This document shows positions 1 to 10,450 of a stretch of DNA of 64,000 nucleotides, piece after piece (position 1 is the first letter of the stretch; every line of letters begins with the position of its first letter). The translations under genes were made by a program, and so were the position numbers. Source of the stretch: Saccharina japonica (taxonomy: Eukaryota > Sar > Phaeophyceae > Laminariales > Laminariaceae); assembly GCA_008828725.1 (NCBI GenBank), contig MEHQ01002123.1, forward strand, positions 580,887 through 644,886, in the 5' to 3' direction. Below the pieces are notes generated by a model that was not told where the DNA came from, searched no databases, and saw only the letters and a program-made list of their open reading frames with translations.

Positions 1-560
1 GGTCCATTACATGGTCCATTACATGGTCCATTACATGGTCCATTACATGGTCCATTACATGGTCCATTACATGGTCCATTACATGGTCCATTACATGGTC
101 CATTACATGGTCCATTACATGGTCCATTACATGGTCCATTACATGGTCCATTACATGGTCCATTACATGGTCCATTACATGGTCCATTACATGGTCCATT
201 ACATGGTCCATTACATGGTCCATTACATGGTCCATTACATGGTCCATTACATGGTCCATTACATGGTCCATTACATGGTCCATTACATGGTCCATTACAT
301 GGTCCATTACATGGTCCATTACATGGTCCATTACATGGGTCATCACATGGTTCATCACCATGGTTCATCACCATGGTTCATCACATGGTTCATCACATGG
401 TTCATCGCATGGTTCATCACATGGTTCATCACATGGTTCATCACATGGTTCATCACACGGTTCATCACACGGTTTATCGCATGAATCATCACATGGTTCA
501 TCACATGGTTCAACAACATGGTTAATCACATGCTTCATCAACATGGTTCATCACATGCCC
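1..560. repeat. 12-bp minisatellite array
   Basis: Perfect tandem copies of the 12-bp unit GGTCCATTACAT run from base 1 to about 337 (about 28 copies) and continue as a degenerate ATGGTTCATCAC variant to about 560. The array is cut by the window edge, so its true length is unknown. Because the unit length is a multiple of three, long reading frames of repeated MVHY or HGSS appear; these are by-products of the repeat, not proteins. The perfect block is young or homogenised, the right part older. Confidence 0.97.
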
Positions 561-942
561 GCAGCTCTAGAGCACTAGATTAGTAGCCATGGAACAAAAA
601 AGGAGTGTTGCTAAGGCTGGCGTGTTCCCAGCGCCTCTGTTGACGTCATCTGTTGATTTGATCAAGGGGGGACGTGTGCCAAACATGACCTTCTAAGACA
701 GGCAACGGAAAGCAGTCAGATGCGTACGAACATCGTGACTCACGGTACAAAGACGAACGCATCTCACCCCCCCCCCCAAGTATACCATGAAACCCTAACT
801 TTCAATAACCGACGGCACCCACCACGAATAAATAATCGACCGTCCATGCTGCTTTACTGTCGGGTGTATTGGTTTTGCGAAATCGGCAACTAACTAGCGG
901 GTAGTGACTTAGTGACTATTGCAGTGAGAGCTTAAGTCTTAC
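561..942. other. Non-coding stretch
   Basis: Nothing recognisable apart from a short poly-C run near 768-777. It lies downstream (minus-strand sense) of the exon at 943-1052 and is probably intron of that gene. Confidence 0.5.
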
Positions 943-1052
943 CTTATCTGGCGATGTGTCTTTGGCGTAATCTTCTGGTGCATCTGCCACCACAGACGGC
1001 TTGTCCCCGGACGGGATGACCACAGTTCGCACTCTCAGGTCCTTGAACAAGT
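943..1052 (-). CDS. Exon of 5-phosphatase-like gene (fourth downstream exon)
   Basis: Read on the minus strand, this 110-base segment follows a CAAAG acceptor and ends AAG|GTAAGA, a good donor. It starts with two bases that complete the codon left open by the exon at 2047-2313 and leaves phase 0. The peptide begins DLFKDLRVRTVVIPSGDKPS. In inositol 5-phosphatases the strand after the hydrophobic RLLVF motif is followed by a similar charged stretch before the GNKG motif, which would lie beyond the left edge. The acceptor has a weak pyrimidine tract and could be misplaced by a few bases. Confidence 0.6.
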
Positions 1053-1794
1053 CTTTGGACCACCGAACAACAAACACCGCACGTGTATAGAGCAGACGCA
1101 ACACGAACAATGTGCAACTTTATTCGTGAGTCGCAACGGCGGCAAAGAAACGCATCAGCGCTTAGGCAGTTTGACTCTCGGTGCATAGAGGCACAAAACA
1201 CGTTAACTTTTTAATTGTGAACATAAGCAATCGGCAGCATTCTGTACACAAAAAAATGAGCACCAGGATCCAAACATAAAAAACGCACGCAATCCTTGGT
1301 CGGTCGTTCGTACACTGACTTTCTCACCCCCCTGCGCAACGTTGTCGGGTTGCAAGGCGTGGTCGTGTGGTCTACGCTATTTCATCTCTCTAACGTTTTT
1401 CTAAAGTCCCTATCACAGTAAGGGTAGGTACCGGCTTCGTTCACTGGTGCGGTATACCATGTACTTGGTATACCAGTACCGATAGGTCAAATGTGAACGC
1501 GAAGTGCTTTGCATCGTTCGAGTTGTGGCCCTTCATGCTTGATGCCCACTTACATGGGGCTTCTATTAGACTGAGCAACTACCCAGCCCCGTTCTATTTT
1601 ATAATCGTTGATCGTTTCTGTCACACCCCTGGGCCATGGGTAACATTATTAGGGCCGTTATTTTTAAATAGGGTAACATTATTTGGGTAAGATTAGTAGG
1701 TTAAGGTTGAGCATACAATTTTTCTTGAAGCCCCTTTTTGGGCGGTATATATGTAGGTTAAGACTACAGCGCCTCAAGAGGAAGGAGCCTCGGC

Positions 1795-2005
1795 AAAATT
1801 TGCACTAGGATAGCATTAGCATGCCTGTGATAGCAGTAGCATGCTTATGATGGCATGCTCGTGATGACATGCCTATGATATATAGCATGCCTGTGACAGC
1901 ATGCCTATGATAGCATGGCTGTGATAGCATGGCTGTGATAGCATGCCTGATAACACGCATATGATACCACGCCTATGATAGCATGCTTGTGATAAACATG
2001 CCTGT
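1795..2005. repeat. Degenerate minisatellite, GATAGCATGCCTGT-type units
   Basis: About a dozen imperfect units of roughly 11-17 bases built on GATAGCATGCCTGT and GATGGCATGCTCGT lie in the intron between the exons at 943-1052 and 2047-2313. The shared core GCATGC is palindromic. No coding sense is seen. Confidence 0.85.
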
Positions 2006-2046
2006 GATGACATGCCTATGATGTGATTTGAGAGCTTGAGACGGAC

Positions 2047-2313
2047 CTTTTCGGGTGAAGACGAGGAGGCGGATGGTGCCGTACCACTCCACCGTCTTGA
2101 ACGCCTGGTTACCCTTCAGAACGCCATCAACAGCATGACCAGCATGTGACCGCCCGCTCACGTCGAGGGGACAGTCACCCCCATCTCGGTCGGACCCGTC
2201 CAAGCTCGTTTCCGTAGAGCTAGAACCCCCAGATATTCTGGGTGAGAGGCTGACCTTGATCTTTCCGTGCGTTGGGGTCTCCCCCATGGCAACATCAGCC
2301 ACAAGATGCCGCC
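2047..2313 (-). CDS. Exon of 5-phosphatase-like gene (RLLVF motif)
   Basis: Minus-strand exon of 267 bases, bounded by a GAGCAG acceptor and an AAAAG|GTCCGT donor. It enters and leaves in phase 1, matching both neighbours. It encodes a low-complexity serine- and glycine-rich first half, then a segment with the peptide TVEWYGTIRLLVFTRK. A hydrophobic strand of this kind (G-x-R-L-x-V-F) is the core beta-strand of the inositol-polyphosphate 5-phosphatase branch of the EEP superfamily, just after the substrate-side loop. What is seen is the motif and the phase agreement. The family call is inference from this motif plus the exon at 16020-16235. Confidence 0.65.
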
Positions 2314-2940
2314 CTGCTCAAACGCCGATACACGTTGCACATCACACGTTGTACGTTATGATGTTGTGATACACTTTGCGGTAGAGGTTATATCCACGCC
2401 ATCCTCCACCTTGTGATACACCTTGTACTCTACACTTTTCACGAAGTCACTGCTGTTTCGGGTGTTCGGGCGAGAGAGGGAGCTGGTGGAAGTGGTGGGT
2501 GGTAGTGTTGGCGACAGTGGTGGGCGGTGGTCGGAATGGCAATACGGCAATACGTCCTAAAGCCCAAGTCAGGGTCAGGACAGGCATTGCGGCCGCGCGC
2601 ATGCTGCAGCAGCAAGCACATCTACGGCGCGATGGCACTGCGCCCCGCCCCGCCCCGCACTATACACCATACCAGTTAGCAGCTGGCTTCCGTTTTCCAG
2701 GAGGACTGATGTCTGCTGTGCTGCACACCTCACACTTCGCTCTTCCTACTGTCTCGTGCTGGTAGGCACGGCATTGCTAGCCTTCACAGCACTGGCACAG
2801 GAAAAGGCCTACCAGGTACGAGCAAAACAACACAACACGACAAAAAGTGAAGCCCGAGCGCACGAAGCGAGCGTTCGCACACCTCAAAAGGATTGCGCAG
2901 CCGAAAAGACAAAAAAAGGCAGAAATACTTTTGCACCGAC
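2314..2940. other. Intron of 5-phosphatase-like gene
   Basis: Non-coding between the flanking minus-strand exons. It contains a short GC-rich CGCCCCGCC stretch near 2640 and no repeat that I can place. Confidence 0.5.
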
Positions 2941-3481
2941 CTGGGATGCAGTTGGCAATGGTCGTCAGCAGAGCCTTGTCCCTGTCTTCCTCCACCACGC
3001 CTCGGAGGTAGTACGACTCCTGCCGCTTGTCCTTATACTGAGAGCGACTCGCCGAACAGCCACGAGAAAGTGCTGGGTTTTCCTCGGGCAGTGGAAAATC
3101 ATCCACCTCCGCCATGTCCGCGATATCCTGAGGGGCGCCTTCCCCTTCCCCTGCCATGTCATCTTCCCCACTCGAGGTGACCCCGGCCGAATCCTCTGCC
3201 AAGTGTTTGTCGGCCTGCTCACGGGCCTTGAGAATGGCCGCCTCAGTTATCTGGGCCATTCCGGGGAACGTTTTGAACTTCTTGCGAGTGGCAGTACTGG
3301 CAGTACTACTCACTCCTGGGCTGAGCGTCCCGTCGATAGCATCGATAGACATGTCAATGGGGTCCGACCCGTCGGCGTCGTTTATGGCTGGAACGGCAAA
3401 ATCTCTTATGTCGTTCCATCTCGCCTCGGCTTTGCCGATCGTCGGCTCTGGGAAAGGTTCGGCTGGTACCACGCCACACTC
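2941..3481 (-). CDS. Exon of 5-phosphatase-like gene (long acidic insert)
   Basis: Minus-strand exon of 541 bases following a CATCTCCAG acceptor and ending CCCAG|GTCGG. It enters at phase 0 and leaves at phase 1. The roughly 180-residue product is acidic and low in order-promoting residues: segments such as SSGEDDMAGEGEGAPQDIAD and AEVDDFPLPEENPAL alternate with short basic stretches, and a helix-prone run (ITEAAILKAREQADKHLAED) lies mid-way. The stretch sits where core 5-phosphatases normally have only a loop, so it is read as a lineage-specific insertion or regulatory linker. No domain is recognised inside it. Confidence 0.65.
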
Positions 3482-3626
3482 CTGGAGATGGTGATGGTGA
3501 TGGGCAGGGATATCACACCACGCGACAAGACAACAAGAAGTGAAAATAGTCAGAAAGATAATACACAAGCCAATAACATACCAGGTAATACTGTATGGGT
3601 TTGGTCTTAAGAAACCCTAGTTGAAC

Positions 3627-3812
3627 ACTGGGGAAGTCGTGCAACATTTCCCTGTTTATCAAGGCATCACGATATTGCCGCAACATCAGAGCGCGAGGCG
3701 CCCTCATGATCGCTCTACCGATGCCTCTACTCTTGGGTGTGCCTCTCGTTCCAGCTCTAACTTCTGTTGTAGATGTAGCTGTAGCTGTAGGTCTGGAGAG
3801 GGGTGATGCCAT
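3627..3812 (-). CDS. Exon of 5-phosphatase-like gene, or alternative first exon
   Basis: Minus-strand open segment from ATG at 3812 to a possible donor CCCAGT|GTTCAAC, 62 codons, phase 0 at the end, which matches the following exon. The peptide is basic and then helical (APRALMLRQYRDALINREML). The first codons are a low-complexity TATATST run. Internal CTACAG and CAACAG sites could instead act as acceptors, so this may be an internal exon joined to the upstream exon near 16 kb or an alternative start. Of the exons in this gene its left boundary is the least certain. Confidence 0.5.
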
Positions 3813-5435
3813 GGTCGCATGCGGCGCTCCAGAACAAGAGTAATAATAGCAATAATAGCAATAAGACCAATAAGAGCTACGTAAGTGCTAGTGCTTCGTG
3901 GTATTGGATAAACCAAATGAAACCAAACGATAACTTGGCATGGAAGAGGTACACAGTCCCGTACGTACTCGGAACCTGTACTCGGAAGCTGCAGTATCCA
4001 AGCTTTGTCGGATATCGTATAGCAGCATCGCAACGCGGTCAGCTCTTACTTGATGTGTGGTGTGTTGTGGTGTGTTGTGACGCTTTGGGATGTGGTGAGG
4101 TGAGGTGTGGTGAGGTAGTGTGGTGTGGTGAGGTATGGTGGGATGTGGTGTCGGCGTGTTTCGTTCACCGATAAAATTACCCCTTCGACTGGACTGGGGT
4201 CGGTTGGTTCACCCGCAGCTAGTCTAAACTAGTACCTCAGTTGAGCCCCATCGGTCACGGTCAGGCTGAGGCTCATAACTGCAACCACTACTCGTACGGT
4301 AGCACGGGTTTGTTTCTTTATATACCGATCTATCTATCTATCTGTTTGAATGTTAATGTTGGAATGTTTCTCTATTGTTCACAACCTCTACTAAATACTG
4401 CTGTACAGGAGTGTCTCGCTTTGATCTCGCTTTAGGTCCTCCGCCCAGCCAAGAGAAGTTGAGAGCGATAGCTTCCTAGCCTGCGCCTTAACAAAAACCA
4501 GAAGCTGTCGGCGGCGCGCACGTGGCGATGCACGCTGTCGCTCTCATCTCTTTTCCTCGGTGCTTGTCAGCCGGGTGTTGTGTAAGATGCTACGTTATTC
4601 CCATCTCATAACAACATCGAGAACATACGCGATTTCCCGATATAACCCAGAGCCGTATTTTTCCACCGAATCGAATCGATTTCAACTCAATTAATGAAAA
4701 CAGGTCGATTTCAAATCGATGCTATTTGAAACGTTCCTTCGTTAAAACGGGCCCTACACAGATCTCGCTACCTCGGATTCCATTTCCGGAAAAAAACGGC
4801 AAATACCGGGTAAGGCGCACCCCTGGTTAACACGTTAATACAGCAGTAGTACTGCTGTGTGCTGTGTCCGTTACAATCTTCGACGACTACTATGTACGAG
4901 TACCAAGTATGCATCTAACAATAGTTGGTGTTTGCTCTTGGGTTCCAAATAGCTACCAGGTAGTTACTAAATAGCAATAATGTATACGAGTATTAATAGT
5001 TACAAGCCAACAAACAACCCGGACCAAGAAAACTCTTCATGACGTGACGCTGCTGCTGCTGTTGCTGTTGTTGCTGCTACTGGTTGCTAGGTATTGACCC
5101 CTTTGGTCACTTGGTCACTCGGTCACCATTGGCAAACAGTGAAGAGTGAAGAGGCAGGTCGATAGACGGATAGGATAGACAAAACCCATCGGCAAAAAAG
5201 AAAAAGCAGGCAGGTATATGTGTATGTATGCCGGTATGCACAGAATAATAGAAAAAAAAAAAAAAAAAAAACGACCAGCAGGCCGATGAATGCCTGTTTC
5301 GAACATTCAAAGTTCAAAGTGCGATCACCACTTTACTTTCCAGGTCAATCAACTACCCTAAACACTACACAGGAGTATCTATATAACCTTAACTCAGGCC
5401 GATTAATACATACGCCATACCCTGGTATATACCAT
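3813..5435. other. Intronic or intergenic stretch, low-complexity patches
   Basis: No gene is seen. There is a TAA-rich AATAATAGC patch near 3838-3870, a GT/GGT-rich patch (about 4056-4155) and an ATCT microsatellite near 4328-4343. Around 4650-4755 an AT-rich, ATCGATTT-bearing stretch ends in GTTAAAACGGGCCCTA, which resembles one terminus of the Harbinger-like elements further right, but no partner end is visible. Confidence 0.5.
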
Positions 5436-5439
5436 CTAT

Positions 5440-5645
5440 ACCATACGGAATCCGACGCAAGTCGACGAGGGAAGAAAGTGGTGAAAACTTCTCGCGATAA
5501 AACTGCTATTAATAGGCAAGAACCGTTGTGGGGAGGAGGGAGAAGCGCCTACTTTGTCACCCCGGATCTGAGTTACGACCAGGAAGGAGAGAGAGGAAGG
5601 CCGAAGATAATGAATGGAATGGACCAAAAAAAAAAAAAAATACCA
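5440..5645 (+). repeat. tRNA-derived SINE, 5'-truncated copy
   Basis: Matches the SINE body seen in full at 42705-43030: GTCGACGAGGGAAGAAAG, then the CTTCTCGCGATAAAA segment, the GGATCTGAGTTACGAC core, and an A-rich tail. The tRNA-like head is missing. The copy carries an extra CTATTAATAG (5506-5515) at a point where other copies have none. Confidence 0.85.
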
Positions 5646-5797
5646 TACCATACCACACTCGTATATATTTCGAACTTATAAAGCGTGACATGCGCACAAG
5701 TTTTGCCGCCACTACACTAAATACCAGATATATCAATATTACCGGTATGATTTAAATGCATTCACACATTCACACTATTAATATGAATACAGCAGTA

Positions 5798-5948
5798 GTG
5801 GTCCCTCTATAGCACCGGTTGCCCGCTATAGCGCCGGTGAAATCGCTTGGCACAGTTTTCCGTTTCCATACTAAAACCTATATATTCCCCAATCCGGAGT
5901 AGCGCCGGTTTTTCCCGCTGGCACATACCGGCGCTATAGAGGGACCAC
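5798..5948. mobile_element. Short TIR element (MITE), pogo-like ends
   Basis: About 150 bases bounded by GTGGTCCCTCTATAGC and its inverted match GCTATAGAGGGACCAC. Sub-terminal repeats of CTATAGCGCCGG lie inside. The ends resemble Tigger/pogo-type TIRs, and a TA precedes the left end. The exact target duplication is not clear because the right flank reads TTTA. No coding capacity. Confidence 0.8.
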
Positions 5949-6029
5949 TTTACTTACTACTTACTACTGTAGCCAGCCTACCAGTCAGTCACTTTACTTT
6001 TAATAATCAGTCTTGATCAGTCTACAATT

Positions 6030-6243
6030 TTTATTTTTTATTTTTCTCCATCCCATTTTTTTTTCCGCCCTCCTCTTCGCTCCTGTTCGCTCTCCCTCTT
6101 CTAATAGTCGTAACTCAGATCCGGGGTCACGTAGGCCTTTCTCCTCCCTCCCCACTACGGTACGTGCCTTGTATTTTTATCGCGAGAATATTTCAGCACA
6201 TTCTTCCCTCGTCGACTCTCGTCGAATTGCGCATATGAAAGTA
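6030..6243 (-). repeat. tRNA-derived SINE, 5'-truncated copy
   Basis: Reverse-strand copy of the same SINE body, from the A-rich tail (T-rich on the plus strand near 6030) through GTCGTAACTCAGATCC and TCGTCGACTCTCGTCG. The head is absent. It is diverged in length in the run after the AACTCAG core. Confidence 0.85.
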
Positions 6244-6901
6244 TGTGTATAGCACAGGATACATATTATCATATGATCATATGAACATATTATATGATCA
6301 TATGAACATATTATCATATTATTTATGGGTTAGGGTTGATTTGGTTTTATCGACAACGCGGAGAGTGAGAGAGTGCAAAGTTATTTTGAAGTGAGAGCGA
6401 TGCATCTATTAATAGCCTGTGGAACGATATGTAGAACGATCTGTGGAACGATCTGTAGAACGATGTCGACGAGCTCTTTCTACGCAATGCGGCCGTTTTC
6501 GTTGTGTGGGCCCCCCTATCAAGCCCAAAGGCGTGTGTTTAGACAAAATCCAGAGAAAATCGACTGGGAAATCCGCCTCACGTTGTGATATTTCACTCTT
6601 CAAGTCTTAGTCTTACACTACAGTATATACGGTAGTCAGACTACTCTGATCCATACCTTTGGGGCTGGGAGTAACCTTGGGGCTTGGGGAGAAGGTTACA
6701 AGGTTAGGGCTGTGGGTATATCATGCTCGTAGAGTATAGTATTGGAACTATTAAATACTCGTAATCGTATTATAGTGTACGGCACTATATACGAGTATTA
6801 TGAATGTATTAACAATAGTAAAGGCGGTGAATGCGGCGAATGACCGCTTGAAGAGCCCAAACGAAAGAACAAATTAACAAGAAAACGATCAACGGATAGG
6901 G
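6244..6901. other. Non-coding stretch
   Basis: It includes an ATATGATCATATGAACAT tandem near 6268-6320 and the repeated GAACGATCTGTGGAACGAT near 6422-6465. Nothing gene-like is seen. Confidence 0.5.
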
Positions 6902-8316
6902 TTAGACCAAACGTTATAGTACCACTTTGTGGCTCTTTTTTCTTCCCGACTTTTATTTCACCAACCAAAGATAAAGGCTGTGCAGCAGCAGTGCCTATGG
7001 CCAAAACAACATATTAATAGAGCTATTTGAAACTCAAAATGAGCTTATATATGGTTCTTCCCGAAAAAAGGTCATATCGAGTTTCAAACGTCGCCAAAAT
7101 AGGCGTTTATTTTTGACATAACGACCAGCGTGATATTTGGCTCTTCTCAAAATATGTACTTGGTCACTTTTTTGAGCAAGTACATAAGATTTACTTGGTT
7201 GGAAGTTTCTCAGCAATTTATCCTACAATCGAAGCACGACAGCAGGGCACAGAGCATCACAGGACTAAAAGCAAAGCAGCACAGGGCAGCAGCACAACTA
7301 CCCTCGACTTACAGCCTACGCCCGAGCCAACTGCCCATAGTACGAGCATGGACCCGCTACCAGGAAGCTACCAAAACAGCAGGCGTGCTGCCACCGGCGA
7401 GGGACATCCCGCACAGCCGAGGTCGCCCCAGTTCATCGGTCTACGTCCGAGCGTCAACAGCTACGGTTCTCCTCCCCGCCTTCCCGGATTCAACACCGGG
7501 GCCGGTGTGCGCCAGCCGCTGGGCTTGCGCACAGACATGCCGTGCACCAACGCCCAGGTTACGGGTGGTAAGCGTGCGCATGGTGTGTTGGGTCCGGACG
7601 GCCCCTGCGCCCCAAGAGCTGCCACCTCGTTCCGTGATGGGCCCGGCCCAGGCAACCGTTGGGCTGTTCTGCAAGGGGGAACCAGCTGCTGGTGGGCTGA
7701 ACTTCAGCGGTCCGAGCATACAACACAAAAAAGTCCCTCATCACGAACGCGTGCTGCTGAAAGTGGAAAACCCAAAACAAGAATAAATCCTGGAAAATTC
7801 TGTCAGTATCCTTCGTAAAAGATCCACCGTTTTACAAAAAAATGGCATATGCTGAGTTTTAGACGTTGCGGGAAATGTGGCTCTATAGTGCCAAATATTC
7901 AAGGGCCTGACTCTTCCCTTTGGAAAGACATAAGGCATAAGCTCGAGTTTCAAATAGGACTAATCAGTAACTCGTATGTATTCAAAATATGGTACGTGTC
8001 GTTTTCGTATACGTACCCGGTGTACGTCATACGTACATATTATACGTATCGTTCTCGTATATAGTGCAAGGCATGTATTATCGTATATATTTGCGGAACA
8101 ATAAAAGAGCCAACCAAGAAAATGGCGTATTGTGCCTGGCATCATCTCAGGGGTCAGATGATGGCGAGACACCCCTTTTTGTTGGATTTTTCAATCTTGG
8201 GGAACATAGTGGCCAACTTTATGCTCCATACGAGGGGTACACCCATTTTCTTTGGCACTATGTTGCGGATAAGATTATGAACGAGCCACAAAGTGGTACC
8301 ATAACCTTTGGTCTAA
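6902..8316. mobile_element. 1.4-kb TIR element with GC-rich cargo (Pack-type candidate)
   Basis: The two ends are inverted copies about 34 bases long, left TTAGACCAAACGTTATAGTA and right its counterpart ending CCTTTGGTCTAA. Both contain ACCACTTTGTGGCTC or its complement. Taking TA as target duplication, the TIR starts GACCAAA. The flanks are AT-rich, but about 7240-7780 is GC-rich and open in two plus-strand frames and one minus-strand frame for about 200 codons. No transposase motif is seen. The pattern is that of a non-autonomous element that has captured host sequence. The product is not recognised. Confidence 0.7.
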
Positions 8317-8359
8317 AATAAATCCAATTTGATTAAAAAAAAAAAAAATCGCTTTTCAT

Positions 8360-8445
8360 TGGTCGCCCCGGTAGAGTACGAGTAGTGGTCAGCTTCAAAG
8401 GCTACTATCATCGGTACCCGAGTTCAAATCCCACCGTGGTGAGAG
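8360..8445 (+). repeat. tRNA-like SINE head fragment
   Basis: Begins GTCGCCCCGGTAGAGTACG and includes a B-box-like GAGTTCAAATCC. The T-arm does not pair as in a working tRNA (at most two of five pairs), so it is read as a diverged SINE head, not a tRNA gene. A short A-rich stretch follows, then the foldback element. Confidence 0.6.
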
Positions 8446-8471
8446 ATTTTGACTTTATTTGAAAAAAAAAA

Positions 8472-10026
8472 GGGCAATGGTCATTTGGGGGTATACCCCC
8501 TGGTTTTACGGCCATTTGGGGGTAGGGTCAAAATGCGCCCGCGGAACGCGCTCCCGCGGGCCCAAACAGGCCTCAAACGCCATTCCGAAGCCCTGGCGAG
8601 ATGCCCGAAGCCCATGCCCAGCACGCACACAACTTTTGTTTTTTTTCAGGCACGTCCTTGGGCCTAACGGGACGGCGGCGCACGAGGGAGCAAACGAAGT
8701 CTCCCCTTTGACCACATCTTGGGGGGGGATAACCCCACGTACCTACTAAATTTATCTACTCCCCCCGATTGACCACTTTTTTCACCCCGTTTGACCGAAA
8801 CCATACCCCCTTTTGACCATCTGCGACAGCCCCAAAAACGACTACAGCAGTACGTATCTACGTCACCGCCCAACAGCCCGAACAGATCACGGGACGGAAT
8901 ACCCAGAACTTGCGAGTAGTCGGGATCGTTTGCCTCCCAAGAAATAAATTTCGGCACAACTATACAAATCAAATCTGTATAGACGATATGAAGATATCGG
9001 CTCGTCTGAGAAAACACGACGGTGATGGGGGAATCAGAACACATACGAGTACGTGTATACTCGGCGTATGGGTCGTGAGTTGCTGGGTGCTTGGTGCTTG
9101 GTGCTTCGTTCCTGGGTGCTGTGGGTCATGGATGCTCGGTGTTGGGTTGTTGGACGGGAGGGGTCTTTGGGACACGAGCAACATCAGGCGCAACGACGGT
9201 CGTTAGTCTTCTTGAGAAGTGCTTTCCTCCTGTCCCCAACGTATCCATCCCCGCACGGCAGGCTGGTGTGTTCTGAGTACAGATCGCCAGGATCACACCC
9301 AGCAACCAAGCACCAAGCACCAAGCACCCAGCAACCCACGACCCATACGCCGAGTATATACGTATGTGTTCTGATTCCCCCATCACCGTAGCAACCAAGC
9401 ACCAAGCACCAAGCACCCAGCAACCCACGACCATACGCCGAGTATAACTACGTATGTGTTCTGATTCCCCCATCACCGTCATGTTTTCTCAGACAGAGCC
9501 GATATCTTCATATCGTCTATAAAGATTTGATTTGTATGGTTGTGCCGATATTTATTTCTTGGGAGGCAAACGATCCCGACTACTCGCAAGTTCTGGATGT
9601 TCCGTCCCCGTGGTCTGATTCGGGCTGTTGGGCGGTTGACGGGATACGTACTGCTGTAGCCGTTTTGAAGCTGTCCAGATGGTCAAAAGGGGGTATGATT
9701 TCGGTCAAACGGGGTGAAAAAAGTGGTCAATCTGGGGGGAGTAGATTAATTTAGTAGGTACGTGGGGTTATCCCCCCCCAAGAGGTGGTCAAAGGGGGGA
9801 CTTCGTTTTCTCCCTCGTGCGCCGCCGTCCCGTTAGGCCAAGGACGTGCTGAACAAAGAAAAATAGTTGTGTGCGTGCTGGGCATGGGCTTCGGGCATCT
9901 CGCCAGGGCTTCGGAATGGCGTTTGAGGCCTGTTTGGGCCCGCGGGAGCGCGTTCCGCGGGCGCATTTTGACCCTACCCCCAAATGGCCGTAAAACCAGG
10001 GGGTATACCCCCAAATGACCATTTCC
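8472..10026. mobile_element. 1.55-kb foldback element (long inverted repeat)
   Basis: Arm 1 (about 8472-9115) and arm 2 (about 9295-10026) are near-perfect inverted copies, from GGTCATTTGGGGGTATACCC at the left to its complement at the right. About 180 bases lie between them. The innermost part of arm 2 is duplicated in tandem (about 9301-9387 and 9388-9475, each with CAACCAAGCACCAAGCACC), while arm 1 has one copy. Long reading frames in the arms mirror each other and follow from the symmetry. There is no transposase. It belongs to a foldback-type non-autonomous DNA transposon class. Confidence 0.9.
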
Positions 10027-10196
10027 CAAAAAAAAATAGGGGGGGTCTCTAAAACCAAGTTAAAAAAAGGGAACAAAAAACGAAAAAACAATGTTTTTTG
10101 CTCATTTCGTCCTGTGATCACAGCGATCCGGTTTGTTTTTCATTCTGACCTTCCTAGGTGTGTGGTGTCGTTTTCTTTTTTTTTTGTGCACCCTTG
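10027..10196 (+). mobile_element. MITE family D, truncated right half
   Basis: Matches the right half of the full family-D copies at 20521-20834 and 22327-22630, from GGGGGGTCTCTAAAACCAAG to the end TTTGTGCACCCTTG. The left half is missing where the foldback element abuts it in an A-rich run, suggesting that the foldback inserted into or recombined with it. Confidence 0.88.
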
Positions 10197-10229
10197 ACCT
10201 GGTACATATATATTTAAAAAATAAAATAT

Positions 10230-10335
10230 AGTAAGCACGCGCGATGGAAGTAGTACACTCAGCTACGAAGCAAAGATGAGTTCGACGAAATCCTCGATCT
10301 TCACAGCTGTTGTTTTTTATTTATTTTTATATATA
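10230..10335 (+). repeat. Dispersed repeat E
   Basis: Shares TACACTCAGCTA, AAAGATGAGTT and GACGAAATCCTCGA, followed by CACAGCTGTTGTTTTT, with 26545-26650. Origin unknown. The T-rich end could be a complemented A-tail or a pol III stop. Confidence 0.75.
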
Positions 10336-10379
10336 CGAAGTAGTACAGCAGTAGTTTTGTCTACGTAGGACAGAGGAAC

Positions 10380-10450
10380 CAGCACAGGCACTGACTGGGT
10401 GTGCTGGATGGTGGATGTCGACGGGTAGGCAAAACGGTTTCATGTGATTA
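10380..10450 (-). repeat. Family B fragment
   Basis: Contains ACTGGGTGTGCTGGATG, then GTCGACGGGTAGG, and ends near TGATTAACACACAC. This is the 5' part of the A-tailed family B (see 31102-31350) on the reverse strand, with a small internal duplication of GGATG. Confidence 0.8.

Noticed and set aside
11-578. Long reading frames of MVHY and HGSS repeats
   Set aside because: They come from a tandem 12-base unit whose length is a multiple of three; no start context or non-repeat coding part.
2499-3610. Plus-strand ORFs of 88-284 codons over the phosphatase exons
   Set aside because: They overlap the minus-strand exon at 2941-3481, which has better composition, splice sites and phase agreement.
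4056-4155. Valine/glycine/cysteine-rich frame
   Set aside because: Produced by a GTGGTGTG-type low-complexity tract.
8360-8445. tRNA genes (also at 25970, 31576, 42705, 45000 and 39028)
   Set aside because: A- and B-box-like words are present but acceptor and T-stems do not pair and most are followed by a shared SINE body, so they are SINE heads or relics.
8440-10030. Paired ORFs of about 70-125 codons on opposite strands
   Set aside because: They are mirror images caused by the inverted arms of the foldback element.
10255-10300. Hammerhead-ribozyme-like core in repeat E (GATGAG...CGAAA, also at 26590)
   Set aside because: The invariant CU before GAUGA is missing in both copies and no matching stem III or cleavage triplet could be drawn.
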